A stretch of DNA of 64,000 nucleotides from Tannerella sp. (GCA_031285685.1 JAITVS010000346.1:1-64000), one strand, 5' to 3'. Positions 35,467 to 44,414 are shown, counted from the first letter of the stretch. Notes: generated by a model from the sequence alone, not told the origin. A program made the numbers and translations.

Positions 35467-36789
35467 ATGGATACGAATGTAGGTATGAATTTCAGTTTTC
35501 CGACCGATCCGACTAAAATTATCAAAGTAATCGGAATAGGTGGTGGTGGAGTAAATTCTGTGAATCACATGTTCGAGTGTGGTATTCACGGAGTTAATTT
35601 TGCCGTTTGTAATACGGATGAACAGTCATTTGATGGTGTGAATGTACCGATAAAAGTGACTTTGGGAGCCGGATTAGGAGCTGGAGGCAGGCCTGAAAAA
35701 GCCAAAGAAGAATTTGAAAAGAGTGCGGCGGAAGTAAAAAAACTATTGGAAGACGGAACAAAAATGGTCTTTATCGCTGCAGGAATGGGAGGTGGTACAG
35801 GTTCCGGCGCAGCACCTCTTTTGGCTAAAATGGCTAAAGATAAAGGTATATTGACAGTCGGTATTGTTACGATACCATTCCTTTATGAAAAAGTTCCGAG
35901 AATCGTTCAGGCATTGGATGCGGTTGAGGAAATGAGTAAGAATGTAGATGCGCTGATTGTTATAAATAATGAACGTTTGAAAATGTTTTATCCGGATTTT
36001 GATCTGGTCGAAGCATTTAAGAAGCCAAATGAGGTGCTGGCGATGGCTGTAAAGAGTATTGCCGAAATAATCACTGTAAAAGGTATTATAAACCGAGACT
36101 TCAATGATGTGACTTCTACGATGAAAAACAGCGGAGTCGCACTTGTCAGTTATGGTTTCGGATATGGTGAAAACAGACTTGATAACGCAATCCAGGATGC
36201 TCTTGATTCACCGTTGCTGAATAATAACGACATCTATAATGCGAAGAGAATACTGTTCTATATATCATTCAAGAAAGATGCTCATTTTAAAGTTGATGAG
36301 CTGACCAAATCCATTGATAATTTTATGGGACGTTTTGATAATCATATCGAAATGATCTGGGGTTTCGGCGTGGATGAATCATTGGGTGTGGATCAGGAAG
36401 TGAAGTTTACGATTATAGCAACCGGATTCGGACTTGATGCGGTTCCTGAAATAAGAGAAATGAAGGATGAAAATGAATTACTCCGGCTTCAGGACGATAT
36501 AGAGAAACGTAAAAAAAATGAGGAACGCGTAAAAGGCGTTTATGGTGAAAATCTGAATACGAATATAAAGGTGAACAGAGTATCACAGTCAAGTATTGTC
36601 GTACTGACAATGGATGAAATGGATGATGATACGCTTATTAATTTCCTGGAAAATAATCCGACCTATAACCGTAATCCTAAGGAGATAGCAAAAGTGCGTA
36701 AACCGGCTAAAGGAACCGGCTATAAAGAAGAACATACATCCTCGCCGGGAAATCGTGAATCCGGCGGAGTAACCCTGATAGAATTTTAA
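35467..36789 (+). CDS. ftsZ: Cell division tubulin homologue FtsZ
   Basis: A 440-residue GTPase. The GTP-binding elements are GIGGGGVNSVNHM, the tubulin signature GGGTGSGAAP and NNERL. The C-terminal third includes a variable linker and ends with GVTLIEF; this tail differs from the proteobacterial LRRQAD-type peptide but is typical for the phylum. It forms the Z ring. Last gene of the dcw block; gcvT follows 28 nt later, so read-through is likely. Confidence 0.95.
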   Translation: MDTNVGMNFSFPTDPTKIIKVIGIGGGGVNSVNHMFECGIHGVNFAVCNTDEQSFDGVNVPIKVTLGAGLGAGGRPEKAKEEFEKSAAEVKKLLEDGTKMVFIAAGMGGGTGSGAAPLLAKMAKDKGILTVGIVTIPFLYEKVPRIVQALDAVEEMSKNVDALIVINNERLKMFYPDFDLVEAFKKPNEVLAMAVKSIAEIITVKGIINRDFNDVTSTMKNSGVALVSYGFGYGENRLDNAIQDALDSPLLNNNDIYNAKRILFYISFKKDAHFKVDELTKSIDNFMGRFDNHIEMIWGFGVDESLGVDQEVKFTIIATGFGLDAVPEIREMKDENELLRLQDDIEKRKKNEERVKGVYGENLNTNIKVNRVSQSSIVVLTMDEMDDDTLINFLENNPTYNRNPKEIAKVRKPAKGTGYKEEHTSSPGNRESGGVTLIEF

Positions 36790-36817
36790 ATTTACTGAAA
36801 ACTAATTAAAGAAAACC

Positions 36818-37906
36818 ATGGAACTTAAGACACCATTATATGACTGCCATGTAGCATGTGGCGGGACAATTGTCCCTTTTGCCGGATATTTGTTGCCGGT
36901 ACAGTATCCGACGGGTATTATTACCGAACATCATGCCGTACGTACGGCAGCCGGATTATTTGATGTTTCGCACATGGGCGAAGTTGTCTTTTCCGGAAAA
37001 GATGCGTTGAAAAATCTGAATTATATTCTGACGAATGATTTTACGTCGATGGTCGATGGCCAGGTGCGTTATAGTGTGATGTGTAATGAGCAGGGCGGAT
37101 GTGTGGATGATCTGATCGTTTACAGGATAAATGAGGAGACATACTGGGTGGTGGTAAACGCAGCCAACAGGCATAAAGATTTCGAATGGATGAAAGCACA
37201 CGCATCCGGAGATGTCTCTGTGGAAGATATATCCGATAATGTGGCACAGCTTGCATTACAAGGGCCTTTGGCTAAAGAGATTCTTTTGCGGTTGGTTCCG
37301 GAAAACGATCTTCCTGCCAGGTATTACCATTTTTGTAAGGATGTGATGATTAACGGAATGAAATGTCTGATTTCGCAAACCGGTTACACCGGAGAATCCG
37401 GATATGAGATTTACCTGTCCAATGAAGATGCGCCGAAAATGTGGAATTTGCTATTGGAAACGGGTAAGGATAAAAGTCTGATCCCTTGCGCTCTGGGAGC
37501 CCGTGATACACTTCGTTTGGAAGCGGCGATGCCATTGTATGGTCATGAAATGGATGATCATATTACACCGCTGGAAACGGGATTGAATTTTGGCGTTAAA
37601 ATGAAAAAAGAAGATTTCATCGGAAAGAAGGCGCTTGAAGAAAAGGGCGAGCCTAAAATAAAACGTATTGGTCTTAAAATTACAGGGAGAGGTATTGCCC
37701 GCGAGCATCAGGATGTTTATGCTGGTGATATGCTTATCGGACATACAACCTCCGGTACGCATGCTCCTTTTCTGAAATACCCGATTGCGATGGCGTTTGT
37801 CAATGTCGGAACGGTGGATATCGGTTCGCAGGTTGAAATCGATGTTCGCGGGCGGCGCGTTACCGCTGAAGTCGTTTCTCTGCCATTTTATAAAAAAGAT
37901 AAGTAA
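36818..37906 (+). CDS. gcvT: Aminomethyltransferase GcvT (glycine cleavage T protein)
   Basis: A 362-residue folate-dependent enzyme. FDVSHMGEV near residue 50, QTGYTGESGYEIY and GARDTLRLEAAMPLYGHE are family hallmarks; the Asp in the last motif is catalytic. It transfers the methylene group from the aminomethyl-lipoyl H protein to tetrahydrofolate with release of ammonia. It starts the gcv block directly behind ftsZ. Confidence 0.95.
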   Translation: MELKTPLYDCHVACGGTIVPFAGYLLPVQYPTGIITEHHAVRTAAGLFDVSHMGEVVFSGKDALKNLNYILTNDFTSMVDGQVRYSVMCNEQGGCVDDLIVYRINEETYWVVVNAANRHKDFEWMKAHASGDVSVEDISDNVAQLALQGPLAKEILLRLVPENDLPARYYHFCKDVMINGMKCLISQTGYTGESGYEIYLSNEDAPKMWNLLLETGKDKSLIPCALGARDTLRLEAAMPLYGHEMDDHITPLETGLNFGVKMKKEDFIGKKALEEKGEPKIKRIGLKITGRGIAREHQDVYAGDMLIGHTTSGTHAPFLKYPIAMAFVNVGTVDIGSQVEIDVRGRRVTAEVVSLPFYKKDK

Positions 37907-37924
37907 GATGTATTTAAACCGACC

Positions 37925-37974
37925 TCGTGTGGTGAACTGCACGAAGTCTTGCTTTTTGATTCTTTTTAGCAAGA
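37925..37974 (+). terminator. Two hairpins between gcvT and gcvH
   Basis: TCGTG (37925-37929) pairs with CACGA (37940-37944), then TCTTGCT (37947-37953) pairs with AGCAAGA (37968-37974) across a T-rich loop. There is no T-run after the second stem on this strand, so these may be processing or weak termination structures rather than a strong terminator. Confidence 0.35.
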
Positions 37975-38040
37975 AAAAGAATGATTAGAAGAAATAAATG
38001 AAAACAGAATAAATTAAATAAACTATTAAATTTTATAATC

Positions 38041-38427
38041 ATGAACAAAATACTTGAAAACTTGCGTTATGCAAAAACCCATGAGTGGGTTGATTATATG
38101 AGTGATACAACGGCACGTGTCGGAATCTCGGATTTTGCGCAACACGAACTCGGAGATATTGTATTTATTAATCTTCCGGAAGTAGGAGATACGGTGACTG
38201 CCGGTGAAGCGTTCGGTGATGTGGAATCTGTTAAAGCTGTTTCTGATATATTGTCTCCGGTTACCGGTGTGGTTACGGCAGTGAATCAGGAGATCCTTGA
38301 TCAGCCGGAGACCATCAATGAAAATCCTTACGATAGCTGGTTTATCGAAGTAAAAGAAATCTCTGCCGAAGCAGATCTGATGACAGCGGCGGAATATGAA
38401 GAATTTTGCGGGAAGGAGGCACATTAA
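38041..38427 (+). CDS. gcvH: Glycine cleavage H protein GcvH
   Basis: A 128-residue lipoyl carrier. The lipoylation site is the Lys in DVESVKAVSD (about residue 65), within the barwin-like hammerhead fold (YAKTHEWVDY, RVGISDFAQHELGDIVFINLP). It shuttles the aminomethyl group between GcvP and GcvT. Its stop overlaps the gcvPA start by one base. Confidence 0.96.
   Translation: MNKILENLRYAKTHEWVDYMSDTTARVGISDFAQHELGDIVFINLPEVGDTVTAGEAFGDVESVKAVSDILSPVTGVVTAVNQEILDQPETINENPYDSWFIEVKEISAEADLMTAAEYEEFCGKEAH
38411..38419 (+). promoter_or_regulatory. Strong Shine-Dalgarno site of gcvPA
   Basis: GGAAGGAGG lies inside the end of gcvH, 7 nt before ATG 38427. Such strong Shine-Dalgarno sequences are unusual in Bacteroidota; this one fixes the gcvPA start against an in-frame TTG at 38406. 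Confidence 0.7.
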
Positions 38428-39734
38428 TGGGTAGCTATATTCCGGTAAACTTGTCGGAACGCGATCAGATGCTTCAGGCTATAGGTCTGAAGACTGTAGA
38501 TGATCTGTTTTCACAGATTCCCGACGAGATAAAAGTAAAGAAGTTAAATCTTCCGGAAGGCATGTCCGAACTGGAAGTCGGACGATATGTCGGCCGTATG
38601 GCAGATAAAAATACATGCTTCAAAACGATCTTTCGTGGGGCGGGAGCGTATCATCATTATATCCCTTCGATCGTGAAGAGTATAACCGGGAAAGAGGAGT
38701 TTGTTACGGCATATACTCCTTATCAGGCCGAGATTTCCCAAGGTATATTGCAGTCTATTTTCGAGTTTCAGACGATGATTTGTCAGCTTACGGGATTAGA
38801 CGTGTCAAATGCTTCTGTTTACGACGGAGCTTCGGCTACGGCGGAAGCGATTGCGATGTGTGTCGAACGCAAGCGTCGTAAAATGCTTGTATCGGCAGCT
38901 GTTGATCCGATGACTTTGCGTACGATGCAGACCTACTGTTTCGGATCGGGGGTGGAACTGATTGTTGTTCCTGCAAAAGAAGGTGTTACTGATATGGAAG
39001 CACTGAAAAATATGCTTGATGATACGACTGCCGGATTTTATATGCAGCAACCAAACTATTATGGTTTGATTGAAGATGCGGAAGCATTGGGACAGGTTGT
39101 CCATGAAGCCGGAGCAAAATATGTGATGGGGGTTAATCCGATATCACTTGGAGTTCTGAAAACGCCGGGAGAACAGGGTGCGGATATTGCTGTCGGAGAA
39201 GGCCAGCCCCTTGGTATGCCCCTTGCTTTCGGAGGGCCCTATCTTGGTTTTATGGCTTGTACGACGGCGATGATGCGTAAGCTTCCGGGACGTATTGCCG
39301 GAGAGACTGTGGATGTGGATGGACGCCGTGCTTTTGTTCTGACGCTTCAGGCTCGTGAGCAACATATACGACGCGAAAAGGCATTGTCGAATTCATGTTC
39401 CAATCAGGCTTTGTGTGCAATGACTGCAGCTGTTTATATGGCGGCGATGGGACCGGACGGCCTCCGTCAGGTAGCGACGCACTGTTTGTCGAAAGCACAC
39501 TACGCGGCGTCGAAGATTAGTGAAATCCCGGGATTTGGTTTGCGTTATAAAAGTGAATTCTTCCATGAATTTGTCACCGAATGTCCGGGCAATGTATCGC
39601 AGATCATGTCTGCATTGGAAAAAGAAGGCATATTCGGAGGATATCCTGTGGAAAACGGTATTCTTTGGTGTGTAACCGAAATGAATACGAAAGAAGAAAT
39701 CGATCACCTTGTTGATATATTGAAACGCTTATGA
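38427..39734 (+). CDS. gcvPA: Glycine dehydrogenase subunit 1, GcvPA
   Basis: A 435-residue protein from ATG 38427 (MGSYIPVNLSERDQMLQAIG). It matches the N-terminal half of glycine dehydrogenase: FRGAGAYHHYIPS, YTPYQAEISQGILQ and YDGASATAEA. It contributes the substrate-binding part and pairs with GcvPB, which holds the pyridoxal phosphate lysine. Together they decarboxylate glycine and load the H protein. The split form replaces the single 950-residue GcvP found in many other bacteria. Confidence 0.94.
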   Translation: MGSYIPVNLSERDQMLQAIGLKTVDDLFSQIPDEIKVKKLNLPEGMSELEVGRYVGRMADKNTCFKTIFRGAGAYHHYIPSIVKSITGKEEFVTAYTPYQAEISQGILQSIFEFQTMICQLTGLDVSNASVYDGASATAEAIAMCVERKRRKMLVSAAVDPMTLRTMQTYCFGSGVELIVVPAKEGVTDMEALKNMLDDTTAGFYMQQPNYYGLIEDAEALGQVVHEAGAKYVMGVNPISLGVLKTPGEQGADIAVGEGQPLGMPLAFGGPYLGFMACTTAMMRKLPGRIAGETVDVDGRRAFVLTLQAREQHIRREKALSNSCSNQALCAMTAAVYMAAMGPDGLRQVATHCLSKAHYAASKISEIPGFGLRYKSEFFHEFVTECPGNVSQIMSALEKEGIFGGYPVENGILWCVTEMNTKEEIDHLVDILKRL

Positions 39735-39784
39735 AACGAGCCTTATCAATGTATCGCCAAAGGCGATTAACAAAGGAGCGAGTA
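39731..39784 (+). repeat. Dispersed intergenic repeat, copy 1
   Basis: Begins ATGAAACGAGCC, contains the hairpin ATCGCC-AAA-GGCGAT, and ends GGAGCGAGT. It starts at the gcvPA stop and shares two near-identical blocks (about 26 and 21 nt, two mismatches each) with the copy at 42417-42490; only the loop differs. Confidence 0.65.
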
Positions 39785-39821
39785 CTATGCTACCTTAGTG
39801 TTAAAATTTAATTTTGTACTT

Positions 39822-41255
39822 ATGAAATTATTATTCGAAATAAGTAAAGAAGGGCACGGATGTGATTTGCTTCCTGCGCTCGACGTACCGGAAACAATTC
39901 TTCCGGAGAAAGAAAAACGAGGTATTCCGCTTCCTCTTCCGCAGTTATCGGAAATAGAACTTAGCCGGCATTATACCCGCCTGATGAAACGTACATTTGG
40001 CGTAAATACGGGCTTTTATCCGCTTGGTTCATGTACGATGAAATACAATCCCCGTATCAATGAGGATATGGCGGCTCTTCCCGGCTTTAGAAACATTCAT
40101 CCGTTGCAACCTGAGCATACGGTTCAGGGCTGCCTGGAGGTTCTTGCGGATGCGGAAAAAGCGATCTGTGAAATAACGGGAATGAATGCTGTTACATTCC
40201 AGCCTGCGGCGGGCGCTCATGGCGAACTTGTCGGTGTTTTGCTGATCAAGGCTTATCATGAATCGCGTGGTGATACAAAACGTACGAAAATAATTGTTCC
40301 TGATGCAGCACATGGCACCAATCCTGCTTCTGCGACGATGGCGGGTTATACGGTTGTGAATATTCCGTCAAATGCCGAAGGATGTGTCGACGTGGAAAAA
40401 CTGCGGGAAGCAGTAGGTGAAGATACGGCTGGATTGATGCTTACAAATCCGAATACATTGGGTTTATTTGACAAAAATATCCTTGAAATCACGAAGATTG
40501 TGCATGATGCAGGTGGTTTGAATTATTATGACGGTGCAAACCTGAATGCTGTGATGGGCATTGTCCGTCCCGGCGATATGGGATTTGATGTTGTGCATCT
40601 GAATATTCATAAGACACTATCTACTCCTCATGGCGGTGGCGGTCCCGGTGGCGGTCCGGTAGGATGTAAGGAAATCCTGCGGGAATTCATGCCTGTATGT
40701 TACCCGGTTGAAAAAGACGGCAAATATACATTCTCCAATCCTCCCAAGACAATCGGAAGAGTAAAGGCTTTTTACGGGAATTTCCTGGTTGTAGTAAGAG
40801 CGTTGACATATATCCGGACACTTGGATCCGATGGCCTCTATTGTGCAGCTACGCATGCCGTATTGAATGCAAATTACATGCAGAAGAAACTGTCTGAGTA
40901 CTACGATGTGGCATATGGAGGCCTTTGTATGCACGAATTCGTTCTGACGCTTCAGAAAGTGAAAGAGAAGACAGGCGTTTCAGCCCTTGATGTGGCGAAA
41001 GCATTGCTGGAAAACGGTATTCATCCCCCGACGATGTATTTCCCGCTGATTGTGCCCGAAGCATTGATGGTGGAGCCTACGGAAACAGAATCCAAGGAAA
41101 CAATGGATGAAGCTGTTGAAGTATTCAAAAAGATATATGACGAGATACAGACGAACCCCGAGAGATTGCATGAAATGCCGCTTACAACACCCATCCGTCG
41201 TCCGGATGAAGTGGGAGCCGCCCGTAATCCGCGTTTGAGGTATATTGAAAACTAA
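39822..41255 (+). CDS. gcvPB: Glycine dehydrogenase subunit 2, GcvPB
   Basis: A 477-residue PLP enzyme from ATG 39822 (MKLLFEISKEGHG); an upstream GTG (39798) lacks support. TMKYNPRINED, QPAAGAHGEL, DAAHGTNPASA and NIHKTLSTPHGGGGPGGG are present; the Lys in the last motif carries PLP. It catalyses glycine decarboxylation with GcvPA and GcvH. Separated from gcvPA by 87 nt containing the dispersed repeat. Confidence 0.94.
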   Translation: MKLLFEISKEGHGCDLLPALDVPETILPEKEKRGIPLPLPQLSEIELSRHYTRLMKRTFGVNTGFYPLGSCTMKYNPRINEDMAALPGFRNIHPLQPEHTVQGCLEVLADAEKAICEITGMNAVTFQPAAGAHGELVGVLLIKAYHESRGDTKRTKIIVPDAAHGTNPASATMAGYTVVNIPSNAEGCVDVEKLREAVGEDTAGLMLTNPNTLGLFDKNILEITKIVHDAGGLNYYDGANLNAVMGIVRPGDMGFDVVHLNIHKTLSTPHGGGGPGGGPVGCKEILREFMPVCYPVEKDGKYTFSNPPKTIGRVKAFYGNFLVVVRALTYIRTLGSDGLYCAATHAVLNANYMQKKLSEYYDVAYGGLCMHEFVLTLQKVKEKTGVSALDVAKALLENGIHPPTMYFPLIVPEALMVEPTETESKETMDEAVEVFKKIYDEIQTNPERLHEMPLTTPIRRPDEVGAARNPRLRYIEN

Positions 41256-41312
41256 AACATGACAGAAAAGCTGGATATTATGTAAAGATAATGGCTAACT
41301 TAATAGTCTGAT

Positions 41313-41349
41313 ACGGAGTCGTACGGGAAAACCGTATGACTCCGTTTTT
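41313..41349 (+). terminator. Intrinsic terminator after gcvPB
   Basis: A 14-bp stem, ACGGAGTCGTACGG (41313-41326) with CCGTATGACTCCGT (41332-41345) including one G-U pair, a GAAAA loop, then TTTT. It closes the gcv transcript. Confidence 0.85.
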
Positions 41350-41422
41350 AAAGATGAACGGTATTTCATTATTTGCTAAATTTACTAATTGCAAATCATT
41401 AACCACTGATAATAAATAACAA

Positions 41423-42415
41423 ATGAAACTATCTTATACTTTATCAAATCAAACAAACCCTTATCGTAACCTGGCATTGGAAGAATACCTCCTGTGGAAT
41501 GTGGAAAAGAATGAATGTATTCTTTATTTGTGGCAGAACAGGCATACGGTTGTCATAGGAATCAATCAGAATCCATGGAAGGAATGTCATGTCAAGGAAC
41601 TTGAACAGGATAACGGTTTCCTGGCCCGACGGATGTCGGGTGGTGGAGCTGTTTTTCATGATCTCGGGAATCTGAATTTTACCTTTCTAGTACGTGAAGA
41701 AGACTATGATGTTAGCCGTCAGCTTGATGTGATTGTTCGTGCCGTAAGTAAGTTTGGAATACATGCCGAAAAATCAGGACGAAACGATATCCTTACCGAC
41801 GGGAAAAAATTTTCGGGAAATGCCTTCTATAATTCCCGGGGACATTGCTATCATCACGGAACAATCCTGGTAAATGTGGATATGTCGAACCTGTCTCTAT
41901 ACCTGAATGTTTCACAGGCTAAACTGCAGTCGAAAGGGGTGGATTCCGTTCGCTCGCGTGTTGTCAATCTGGAGGCGCTTGCTCCGGAAATGACGATCGA
42001 ATCATTGCAAGCCGCGCTTGTCGAAGCATTCGGTGAAGTTTACGGAGGAATACCGCAACCGTTACCCGACGAGAGATTGAATCCGGATGAGGTAGGAGAG
42101 GCTGAAAAGAAATATGCCTCATGGGATTGGCGATTGGGCCGTCGGTTGCCCTTTACGGCGGAGTATAGTAATCGTTTTGTCTGGGGTGATCTGACGTTGC
42201 AATTCTGTGTAGAAGGAGGAGTTATACAAGACGCAATCGCCTATTCCGACGGAATGGATACAAATTTTATAAAAGCGATGGGAGACGCGCTTAAAGAGAT
42301 AACGTTTTCTTCATCGGAAATACAAGACCGGTTATTGAAGTTGTCAGAAAACGAACCGATTGATGATACAATGCTATCGGATATCATTAACTTTGTGGGA
42401 AAAAATAATTTTTGA
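41423..42415 (+). CDS. lplA: Lipoate-protein ligase A
   Basis: A 330-residue enzyme of the LplA family. NPYRNLALEEYLL, VVIGINQNPWKE, ARRMSGGGAVFHDLGNLNF and KFSGNAFY are classic; the Lys of GKKFSGNA interacts with lipoyl-AMP. The C-terminal accessory domain (about 250-330) is present. It activates free lipoate and attaches it to carrier lysines. Its position directly behind gcvTH-PAB suggests GcvH is a main client, although a terminator separates the units. Confidence 0.92.
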   Translation: MKLSYTLSNQTNPYRNLALEEYLLWNVEKNECILYLWQNRHTVVIGINQNPWKECHVKELEQDNGFLARRMSGGGAVFHDLGNLNFTFLVREEDYDVSRQLDVIVRAVSKFGIHAEKSGRNDILTDGKKFSGNAFYNSRGHCYHHGTILVNVDMSNLSLYLNVSQAKLQSKGVDSVRSRVVNLEALAPEMTIESLQAALVEAFGEVYGGIPQPLPDERLNPDEVGEAEKKYASWDWRLGRRLPFTAEYSNRFVWGDLTLQFCVEGGVIQDAIAYSDGMDTNFIKAMGDALKEITFSSSEIQDRLLKLSENEPIDDTMLSDIINFVGKNNF

Positions 42416-42416
42416 T

Positions 42417-42490
42417 ATGAAACGAGCCTGATAAATGTATCGCCTTTAGCTAAGGCTGACCTTCGGTTGGCGATTTACAAAAGAGCGAGT
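42417..42490 (+). repeat. Dispersed intergenic repeat, copy 2
   Basis: Starts two bases after the lplA stop. Shares ATGAAACGAGCCT and ATGTATCGCC on the left and GGCGATT and GAGCGAGT on the right with copy 1 (39731-39784), but carries a longer inner segment that can fold as GCTGACC-TTC-GGTTGGC. It looks like a mobile or structural intergenic repeat of this genome. Confidence 0.65.
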
Positions 42491-42497
42491 TTCAAAA

Positions 42498-42616
42498 TGT
42501 CTTATTCCAAAATAGGTTGACAGGTTCAAAAGACAACTTGAAATGGAATTAAGCAATTTGTCTTATTCCAAAATAGGTTAACAGATAAAAATGACAACAG
42601 AATATGGAATAAGACA
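42498..42616 (+). repeat. 26-bp direct repeat plus inverted copy before the methyltransferase gene
   Basis: TGTCTTATTCCAAAATAGG occurs at 42498 and again at 42559, within a 26-bp unit that differs at one base (GTTGACAG or GTTAACAG at the end); the starts are 61 bp apart. An inverted 12-bp copy, TGGAATAAGACA, fills 42605-42616 and touches the ATG. The arrangement resembles operator sites or a hairpin that could hide the start. Confidence 0.65.
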
Positions 42617-43798
42617 ATGAAGTCCTTTCTGAAATATGTTGCCGGGCAATTCGGTCATCCGTCGGGTGTAGGCGGTACGATCATTCATTACATAATGAAT
42701 AAGCAGAATGTGCAGCAATACGATGCGGTACGGGACAATCTTCATATCCGACCGACCGATATCATATTGGATATCGGGTTTGGTAATGGTTATCTTATAA
42801 AAAAACTACTGGAACAAAATCCGCTAAAGGTTTATGGGATTGAGGTTTCGCAGGATATGCTGAACAAAGTCAGTCGTAAATTGAAGCATATGATTTCAAT
42901 CGGTAAGTTGGATTTATGTCTGTCTGCCATTGAGAAACTGCCTTACAATGACACTTTTTTTGATAAAATATGCACTGTGAATACACTTTACTTTTGGGAT
43001 GACATGGAAAGTGGTTTTGCTGAGATAAAACGAACTTTAAAGCCTGGCGGGATATTCACTAATGTCTTTTATTCCAAAGACATATTAGATAAAATGCATC
43101 ACACTCAATACGAGTATTCCAAATATTCTGTCACCCAAATTGTGAAAATGACCGAGAATAGCGGTCTGAAAATCAATCAGGTCATTGAGATGCAAAAAGA
43201 TGTTTCGTATTGTATTATTGCTAAAAAAACGGCAGGCCCAAAGCCATTAACCGGAATGACCAATGAAGAACTCTGGCGATTATTTCCTATCATTTTAAGC
43301 GAGCATCAGGAATATTGGAAAAATGATTTTCAACAGGAAAAGAAACTGTTGAATGAAAAAATCGGATATTCAAGCATCGAGAGAATCAGTCATATAGGTA
43401 GTACGGCTATTCCCGGATTGCTGGCTAAACCGACTATTGATATTCTGTTGGAAATAAAAAGAGGGACAGAGCTCAATAAATTGATTGAAGCCATGGAATC
43501 ATGCGGATATATTTATAGTCCGCAGCCGTGTAAACCTGAACCATACATGATGTTTATGAAAGGATATACACCTGCAGGATTTCAGCCGCCTGTATTTCAT
43601 GTTCATATCAGGTATTCCGGCAATTGGGACGAAGTTTATTTTCGTGACTATTTACTTGAACATCCCGAAACAGCCAAAGAATATGGACAGTTGAAACTTA
43701 AACTGAAAGAGCAATTTGAACATGACAGGAATGGTTACACCGAAGCTAAAACGGAATTTATACAACGAATTACAAATCTGGCAAAAGAATGCTTATGA
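42617..43798 (+). CDS. SAM methyltransferase-GrpB (UPF0157) fusion protein
   Basis: A 393-residue two-domain protein. Residues about 25-205 are a class I methyltransferase (DIILDIGFGNGYLIKKLL, GIEVSQDMLNK, CTVNTLYFWDD, LKPGGIF). Residues about 225-390 are a GrpB/UPF0157 nucleotidyltransferase-fold domain (RISHIGSTAIPGLLAKPTID, HVHIRYSG). GrpB domains usually stand alone and lack a firm biochemical role. The fusion suggests one pathway, perhaps a small-molecule or nucleotide modification, but the substrate is unknown. The start ATG abuts an inverted repeat, and the stop overlaps the HAD fragment. Confidence 0.85.
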   Translation: MKSFLKYVAGQFGHPSGVGGTIIHYIMNKQNVQQYDAVRDNLHIRPTDIILDIGFGNGYLIKKLLEQNPLKVYGIEVSQDMLNKVSRKLKHMISIGKLDLCLSAIEKLPYNDTFFDKICTVNTLYFWDDMESGFAEIKRTLKPGGIFTNVFYSKDILDKMHHTQYEYSKYSVTQIVKMTENSGLKINQVIEMQKDVSYCIIAKKTAGPKPLTGMTNEELWRLFPIILSEHQEYWKNDFQQEKKLLNEKIGYSSIERISHIGSTAIPGLLAKPTIDILLEIKRGTELNKLIEAMESCGYIYSPQPCKPEPYMMFMKGYTPAGFQPPVFHVHIRYSGNWDEVYFRDYLLEHPETAKEYGQLKLKLKEQFEHDRNGYTEAKTEFIQRITNLAKECL

Positions 43799-43869
43799 AA
43801 AATTATCAATACATATTACTTGACCTCGACGGGACAATCATCAAAAACCAAACAATCAGAAAATGTTGA
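43795..43869 (+). pseudogene. Truncated HAD-family hydrolase (first 24 codons)
   Basis: ATG 43795 overlaps the previous stop (ATGA) and encodes YQYILLDLDGTII, the motif I of haloacid dehalogenase phosphatases, but stops after 24 residues exactly where a lipoprotein gene begins. The rest of the HAD gene is absent, which suggests a deletion that joined two loci. Confidence 0.55.
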
Positions 43870-44348
43870 AAAAAGTAATTCATTTTATTTGGATACTCGT
43901 TCTTTTGGCTACCTCCTGTGCCGGGGAGCCCCGACATAAGAGCGAAAATAATGACGATAACAGTTTGGAGAAACTGGCCAGTCCTGTTTTGGTAAATGAG
44001 ATTAATACCTTTCTTGCCGGCCGTCAAACCGACGATTCCCTTAAAATTATTTTGGTAGATATCCATGACAGCCTTCTGTATATTTGTCCGGATGCATATT
44101 ATGATGGTCGCGAAAGTGTGGGTTATTCCTTTTACAAAGGGAAATTGGTCGGATTTTATATCAATGGCTTTGCGGGTAATTGGGATTTTGTTGATACAAT
44201 CAGACTGGGTAAAGGAGTGCCAGGGGGGTATCCGGATGCATACGATGCTGCATTCGATTCCCTGGAATATAAATATGATTACAGGGTACGGACTTACCGG
44301 ATCCACAGTAAAGATAGTCTGAATTTAGTATTTTGGGGATATTATTGA
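43863..44348 (+). CDS. Lipoprotein of unknown function
   Basis: A 161-residue protein with a lipoprotein signal (FIWILVLLATSC, Cys at about residue 19). The mature part is acidic and mixed alpha/beta (SLKIILVDIHDSLLYICPDAYY, VGYSFYKGKLVGFYIN); no family was recognised. The start lies within the HAD remnant. Convergent with the small membrane-protein pair downstream. Confidence 0.65.
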   Translation: MLKKVIHFIWILVLLATSCAGEPRHKSENNDDNSLEKLASPVLVNEINTFLAGRQTDDSLKIILVDIHDSLLYICPDAYYDGRESVGYSFYKGKLVGFYINGFAGNWDFVDTIRLGKGVPGGYPDAYDAAFDSLEYKYDYRVRTYRIHSKDSLNLVFWGYY

Positions 44349-44414
44349 ATATCCCCATACCCGGTATCTATCGTTTTCACTTTGCTCTGATTTTAATGAT
44401 TACCTGTGATTTTT

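Noticed and set aside
37925..37974. A glycine riboswitch controlling the gcv genes
   Set aside because: The sequence lies between gcvT and gcvH and lacks the conserved tandem aptamer core; only simple hairpins are seen.
42417..42616. A CRISPR array or tRNA in the repeat-rich gap
   Set aside because: Only two direct repeats with one spacer-like interval, no cas genes, and no cloverleaf could be drawn.
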